Shown here piece after piece: positions 60,971-64,000 of a DNA stretch of 64,000 bases. The stretch lies in NCBI GenBank assembly GCA_033856195.1, contig JAWVFL010000029.1, positions 95,548 through 159,547 of the forward strand, in the 5' to 3' direction. The position numbers were made by a program, and so were the translations under genes. The notes below the pieces were generated by a model. It was not told where the DNA came from and searched no databases. It was given only the letters and a program-made list of their open reading frames with translations. Position 1 is the first letter of the stretch, and every line of letters begins with the position of its first letter. The DNA comes from VRUE01 sp033856195. Its GTDB lineage: Bacteria > Actinomycetota > Thermoleophilia > Solirubrobacterales > 70-9.

Positions 60971-60993
60971 GGTCCCCTCCGATGGAGGGGACC
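60971..60993 (+). promoter_or_regulatory. Inverted repeat enclosing the glpX start codon
   Basis: GGTCCCCTCC (60971-60980) pairs perfectly with GGAGGGGACC (60984-60993); the ATG (60982-60984) sits in the 3-base spacer. In mRNA this would hide the initiation site; GGAGG downstream of the ATG is not a usable Shine-Dalgarno. It may be a DNA operator instead. Confidence 0.5.
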
Positions 60994-61971
60994 AAGCCGG
61001 ATCGCAACCTCGCCCTGGAGCTCGTTCGGGTCACCGAGGCAGCGGCGCTCTCGGCCGCCCGCTGGGTCGGCCGTGGCGACAAGATCGCCGCCGACCAGGC
61101 CGCGGTCGACGCGATGCGCTTCGTGCTCGACTCGGTCTCGATGGAAGGCGTCGTCGTGATCGGCGAGGGCGAGAAGGACGAGGCGCCGATGCTCTACAAC
61201 GGCGAGCAGATCGGCGATGGCAGCCCGCCCGTCGTCGACATCGCGGTCGATCCGCTCGAGGGCACCCGCCTCTGCGCGCTGGGCATGCCCAGCGCCCTGG
61301 CGGTGATCGCGCTGGCCGAGCGAGGAACGATGTTCGATCCCGGCCCCTGCGTCTACATGGAAAAGATCGCCGGCGGCGAGGAAATCGCCGACCTGCTCGA
61401 CCTCGATCGACCGCTGGTGAAGACGATGGAGCTGATCGCCGAGCGCAAGGGCGGCAGCGTCGGCGACGTCACCGTCGTCATGCTCGACCGGCCGCGCCAC
61501 GAGGAGGCGATGCAGGAAGTGCGCGACGCCGGCGGCCGCATCCGCCTGATCACCGACGGCGACGTCTCGGCCGCCCTGCTCGCGGTCAGCGATCGCTCTC
61601 CGGTCGACCTGCTCTGGGGCATCGGCGGCACGCCGGAGGGAGTGCTTTCCGCGGCGGCGCTCAAGTCCATGGGCGGAGAGCTGCTCGGCCGCCTCTGGCC
61701 ACGCAACGATGAGGAGCGCAACGCCGCCCTTGACGCCGGCTACGACCTCGACCGCGTTCTAACCGCCAACGATCTTTGCTCGGGGGAGGACGTCTTCTTC
61801 TCCGCCACCGGTGTGACCGATGGCGACGTCCTGCAGGGCGTCCGCTACCGCGGTCCGGGTGCCACTACCGAATCGCTGGTCATGCGCTCTCGTTCAGGCA
61901 CAGTTCGCCGCGTGCATGCCCGCCACGATCGCGCCAAGCTGCGCGCGGTCATCGGCGAGCGTTACGGCTGA
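60982..61971 (+). CDS. glpX: Class II fructose-1,6-bisphosphatase GlpX
   Basis: 329 residues from ATG 60982 (MEGTKPDRNLALELVRVTEA), the expected family start; the frame extends upstream without support. VVIGEGEKDEAPMLYNGE (about 54-71), DPLEGTRLCA (metal and phosphate site, about 88-97), LITDGDVSAAL and WGIGGTPEGVLSAAAL (about 213-228) are all present. The catalytic step removes the 1-phosphate in gluconeogenesis. It ends in a short basic tail. Confidence 0.94.
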   Translation: MEGTKPDRNLALELVRVTEAAALSAARWVGRGDKIAADQAAVDAMRFVLDSVSMEGVVVIGEGEKDEAPMLYNGEQIGDGSPPVVDIAVDPLEGTRLCALGMPSALAVIALAERGTMFDPGPCVYMEKIAGGEEIADLLDLDRPLVKTMELIAERKGGSVGDVTVVMLDRPRHEEAMQEVRDAGGRIRLITDGDVSAALLAVSDRSPVDLLWGIGGTPEGVLSAAALKSMGGELLGRLWPRNDEERNAALDAGYDLDRVLTANDLCSGEDVFFSATGVTDGDVLQGVRYRGPGATTESLVMRSRSGTVRRVHARHDRAKLRAVIGERYG

Positions 61972-62139
61972 GAAACTTGATTAGAGCAGCCATTAGCGGG
62001 TAGAAGCCTTTTGACGGAGTTCCGCGTCAAGCGAATCTTCGCCTCTCACAGAGTTACGGTTGCAGTACCCGTAGTGTCGATGGACGGAATAGAGCCGCGT
62101 TGGCCCATGTCACTCCTGTCTCGGGCCGGCGCGGCTCAC

Positions 62140-63033
62140 TCAGTCGCTGCAGCCACAGTCGCCGGGATCCTCGGTTTTCCCGCTCGCGTAGGGCATTTCC
62201 CCGGTCTCTCGCAACTCGTGTCGAAGCGAATTGATCACCGCACCTGCCAGCAGCGCCAGGCTGAGCACGTAGAACCAGAGCAGGGCGATGAGAATGAAGC
62301 CGAGCGTGGAGCCGAAGCGCGAGAGGCTGGAGACGTTGGAGAGGTAGACGGGGAAGAGCCAGTTCGCGAAGCCGGCACAGAAGGTGACGAATGCCGCCCC
62401 CGGCCAGACTGCGCGCCAGGGCATATGACCCTTTGGCACCGCCCAGAAAATTACGCTGCAGATCAAGAAGACGATCAGGATCGCGGCGCCGAGCAGCAGC
62501 GCCGTGTCGATCGCCTTGATGCTGGACAGACCGAAGGGAAGCCGGTCGGTGCTAGAGACCAGCGTGCTCTCCATGGCCGGCAGGAAGATGCTGGCGGCGA
62601 TGAAGAGGAGGACGACTGCCAGCATCGCGAAGGAGAAGCGCTTCTGCTCGACCCAGCCGCGGCACTCGACGTGGTAGATGCGGCAGAAGGCGGTGTCCAT
62701 CGCGCCCCAGAAGGAGGCGCCGATCCAGAGCGAGCCGAGAAAGGCCGCGATCCCAATTGTGGTCGAGTTTTCCTCGATCCTGTTGAGCACGTCGGTCAGA
62801 GTGTGCTGCTCGACGTTGGGGAAGAGGCGCTGAAGGTCGTCGAGCACGCTTGCCTCTACGCCGCCGATCTTCAGCACCTGGCCGAAGACGAAGAGCACCA
62901 GGAGGGCAAAGGGGAAGACCGCCAGCATCAGGTTGTAGGCGACCATCGCCGAAAGTCCGGTGACGTTCTCGCGGTAGGCGCGGTTCCAAAAGGCGCGCAG
63001 CCAGGGGCGGGATTGGCGCATAGATTTGGGCAT
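62140..63033 (-). CDS. YihY/BrkB-family membrane protein
   Basis: 297 residues; ATG 63033 or ATG 63021 could start it, neither with a clear RBS. Six membrane segments. SAMVAYNLMLAVFPFALLVL (key AYxxxLAVFPxLL, about 28-47), the GSLWIGASFWGAMDTAFCRIYHVEC stretch, and FGSTLGFILIALLWFYVLSLALLAGAVIN near the C-terminus are diagnostic. It ends DCGCSD. Function unclear in most bacteria. The 168 bases between glpX and its stop show no gene. Confidence 0.88.
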   Translation of the reverse strand: MPKSMRQSRPWLRAFWNRAYRENVTGLSAMVAYNLMLAVFPFALLVLFVFGQVLKIGGVEASVLDDLQRLFPNVEQHTLTDVLNRIEENSTTIGIAAFLGSLWIGASFWGAMDTAFCRIYHVECRGWVEQKRFSFAMLAVVLLFIAASIFLPAMESTLVSSTDRLPFGLSSIKAIDTALLLGAAILIVFLICSVIFWAVPKGHMPWRAVWPGAAFVTFCAGFANWLFPVYLSNVSSLSRFGSTLGFILIALLWFYVLSLALLAGAVINSLRHELRETGEMPYASGKTEDPGDCGCSD

Positions 63034-63061
63034 TGACTTCAGAAACTGAAGCGACTAATAT
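63033..63061 (+). promoter_or_regulatory. Consensus-like promoter upstream of rpoD
   Basis: TTGACT (63033-63038), a 17-base spacer, then TAATAT (63056-63061), on the plus strand in the gap between yihY and rpoD. The spacer contains the palindrome CTTCAG-AAA-CTGAAG (63037-63051), a possible operator. Predicted transcription start is near 63068. Confidence 0.75.
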
Positions 63062-63135
63062 GCGAACAGACGTTTGAGCGAATCCAGATCGCCCGTCCCA
63101 GGCCTTAAGGCCAGCGCAGGATATTCAGCTTCTCG

Positions 63136-63159
63136 GACCGGATAGCCGGTCTATTTTTT
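63136..63159 (+). terminator. Intrinsic terminator in the rpoD leader
   Basis: GACCGG (63136-63141) pairs with CCGGTC (63146-63151), loop ATAG, followed by TATTTTTTC. It lies about 70 bases after the predicted start and 75 bases before the rpoD ATG; no gene lies between promoter and terminator. Confidence 0.75.
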
Positions 63160-63234
63160 CGCGACTCCCCGCCGACGGCGGTGCGTTGGTCGCAAGACTT
63201 AATCACCTAGCCCAAAGAAACGAGTGGATACAGG

Positions 63235-64000
63235 ATGCTGGTAGCAGAGCTTCAGGAGCTTGAGGAGGTCAAAGGCCTCATTACCCGCGGGCAGCAGCTC
63301 GGGGTGCTGACCTTTGGCGACGTCGCCTCCGCGGTGTCGGAGGTGGATCTGGACGAGTCCGATGTCGAGGACCTTTACGGGCACCTCGAGAAGTCGGGCA
63401 TCGAGTTGGTCGAGGACATGGACCCAGCCCAGAAAGCGGCTGCGGAAGCGCTTCCGATCGACACCGGCAAAAAAGGCCGCCGCCGCCAGAAACAGGCGCT
63501 CGACCTGAAACCGGACATGACCACCGATTCCTTGCAGCTGTTCCTCAAGGACATCGGCAAGGTCCGCCTGCTGACCGCCGCGGAGGAGGTCGAACTCGCC
63601 AAGCGCATCGAGCGCGGCGACCTCGACGCGAAGCAGAAAATGGTCGAGTCGAACCTGCGCCTGGTCGTCTCGATCGCCAAGAACTACCGCAACCAGGGCC
63701 TGCCCTTCCTCGACCTGATCCAGGAGGGAACGCTGGGGCTGGTCCGCGCCGCGGAGAAGTTCGACTACCGCAAGGGATTCAAGTTCTCGACCTACGCCAC
63801 CTGGTGGATCCGCCAGGCGATCGCCCGTGCGCTCGCCGACAAGGCACGCACGATCCGCATCCCCGTGCACGTGGTCGAGAAGCTGAACAAGATCGGCCGC
63901 GCCGAGCGCAAGCTGGTCACCGAGCTGGGCCGCGAGCCCACCCCGGAGGAGATCGCCGAGGTGACGGGGATCGATCCCGAGGAGGTCGACTCGATCAAGC
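63235..64000 (+). CDS. rpoD: Primary sigma factor RpoD (3' end outside window)
   Basis: 255 residues visible from ATG 63235, open to the window end. MLVAELQELEEVKGLITRGQ starts an acidic region 1.1-like part (about 1-85). Then DSLQLFLKDIGKVRLLTAAEEVELAKRIERGD (region 1.2), NLRLVVSIAKNYRNQGLPFLDLIQEGTLGLVRAAEKFDYRKGFKFSTYATWWIRQAI (region 2, with the -10-recognising aromatic residues; key FKFSTYATWWIRQAI, about 181-195) and ARTIRIPVHVVEKLNK lead into region 3. Region 4 is beyond the window. It directs housekeeping transcription. Confidence 0.95.
   Translation, partial: MLVAELQELEEVKGLITRGQQLGVLTFGDVASAVSEVDLDESDVEDLYGHLEKSGIELVEDMDPAQKAAAEALPIDTGKKGRRRQKQALDLKPDMTTDSLQLFLKDIGKVRLLTAAEEVELAKRIERGDLDAKQKMVESNLRLVVSIAKNYRNQGLPFLDLIQEGTLGLVRAAEKFDYRKGFKFSTYATWWIRQAIARALADKARTIRIPVHVVEKLNKIGRAERKLVTELGREPTPEEIAEVTGIDPEEVDSIK

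Noticed and set aside
62011..63036. 341-codon plus-strand frame
   Set aside because: Antisense to yihY/brkB with biased translation.
63118..63126. AGGATATTC resembling the FMN riboswitch core
   Set aside because: No other conserved FMN riboswitch blocks are present and the downstream gene is rpoD.

Overview
The window is GC-rich, mostly single-copy chromosomal DNA with tightly packed operons, many 1-4 base stop/start overlaps (ATGA, GTGA, TGATG) and frequent GTG starts. F420-type luciferase-like oxidoreductases, ergothioneine genes (egtB, egtD), an ECF sigma/anti-sigma pair, Flp/TadE-like and SHOCT proteins and lipoproteins with Ser/Gly-rich linkers point to an actinobacterium. The gene content and protein style suggest class Thermoleophilia (Solirubrobacterales-like), but this is inference. 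No rRNA, convincing tRNA, CRISPR array, transposase or phage gene was seen.

Layout. 1-2.0 kb: tail of a penicillin-binding protein, a fused KdpD/KdpE remnant and corA. 2.1-6.0 kb: sulfate ABC operon (binding protein, cysT, cysW, cysA). 6.0-15.3 kb: phosphate region, with a PhoD-like phosphatase, two small genes, and pstSCAB translationally coupled to four further genes (lipoprotein, two zinc-ribbon proteins, and a phosphoesterase-fold protein that has lost its catalytic residues). 15.4-23.8 kb: phosphoribosyltransferase, flavoprotein, SpoU methylase, cupredoxin, NlpC/P60 hydrolase, MBL-rhodanese and acsA. 23.8-27 kb: an odd ion channel and a two-gene membrane module of unknown function behind an AT-rich promoter. 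27-30.6 kb: ahcY, a complex structured intergenic region, and a MarR-MFS pair. 30.7-37.6 kb: an osmoprotectant ABC operon, a CsoR-box-associated permease, and methylthioadenosine salvage. 37.6-47.4 kb: small metabolic and regulatory genes, ECF sigma/anti-sigma/lipoprotein, and thiolase, crotonase, monooxygenase and thioesterase. 47.7-64 kb: P-type ATPase, F420 enzymes, the pnt transhydrogenase operon, egtBD, an HDAC-like hydrolase, glpX, yihY and the start of rpoD.

Themes. Sulfur metabolism recurs (sulfate import, persulfide oxidation, AhcY, MTA/SAH salvage, ergothioneine). Phosphate acquisition fills about 9 kb. The most unusual layer is non-coding: several long fold-back elements lie at gene ends. 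One family has two copies (20246-20364 and 44511-44627) with identical architecture, 23-bp perfect arms carrying at least five compensatory base-pair changes, and conserved internal-loop sequence. A second, smaller family has one intergenic copy and one copy read in frame inside a coding sequence.

Limits: all homology calls come from reading motifs and remembered family patterns; no search or folding program was run.
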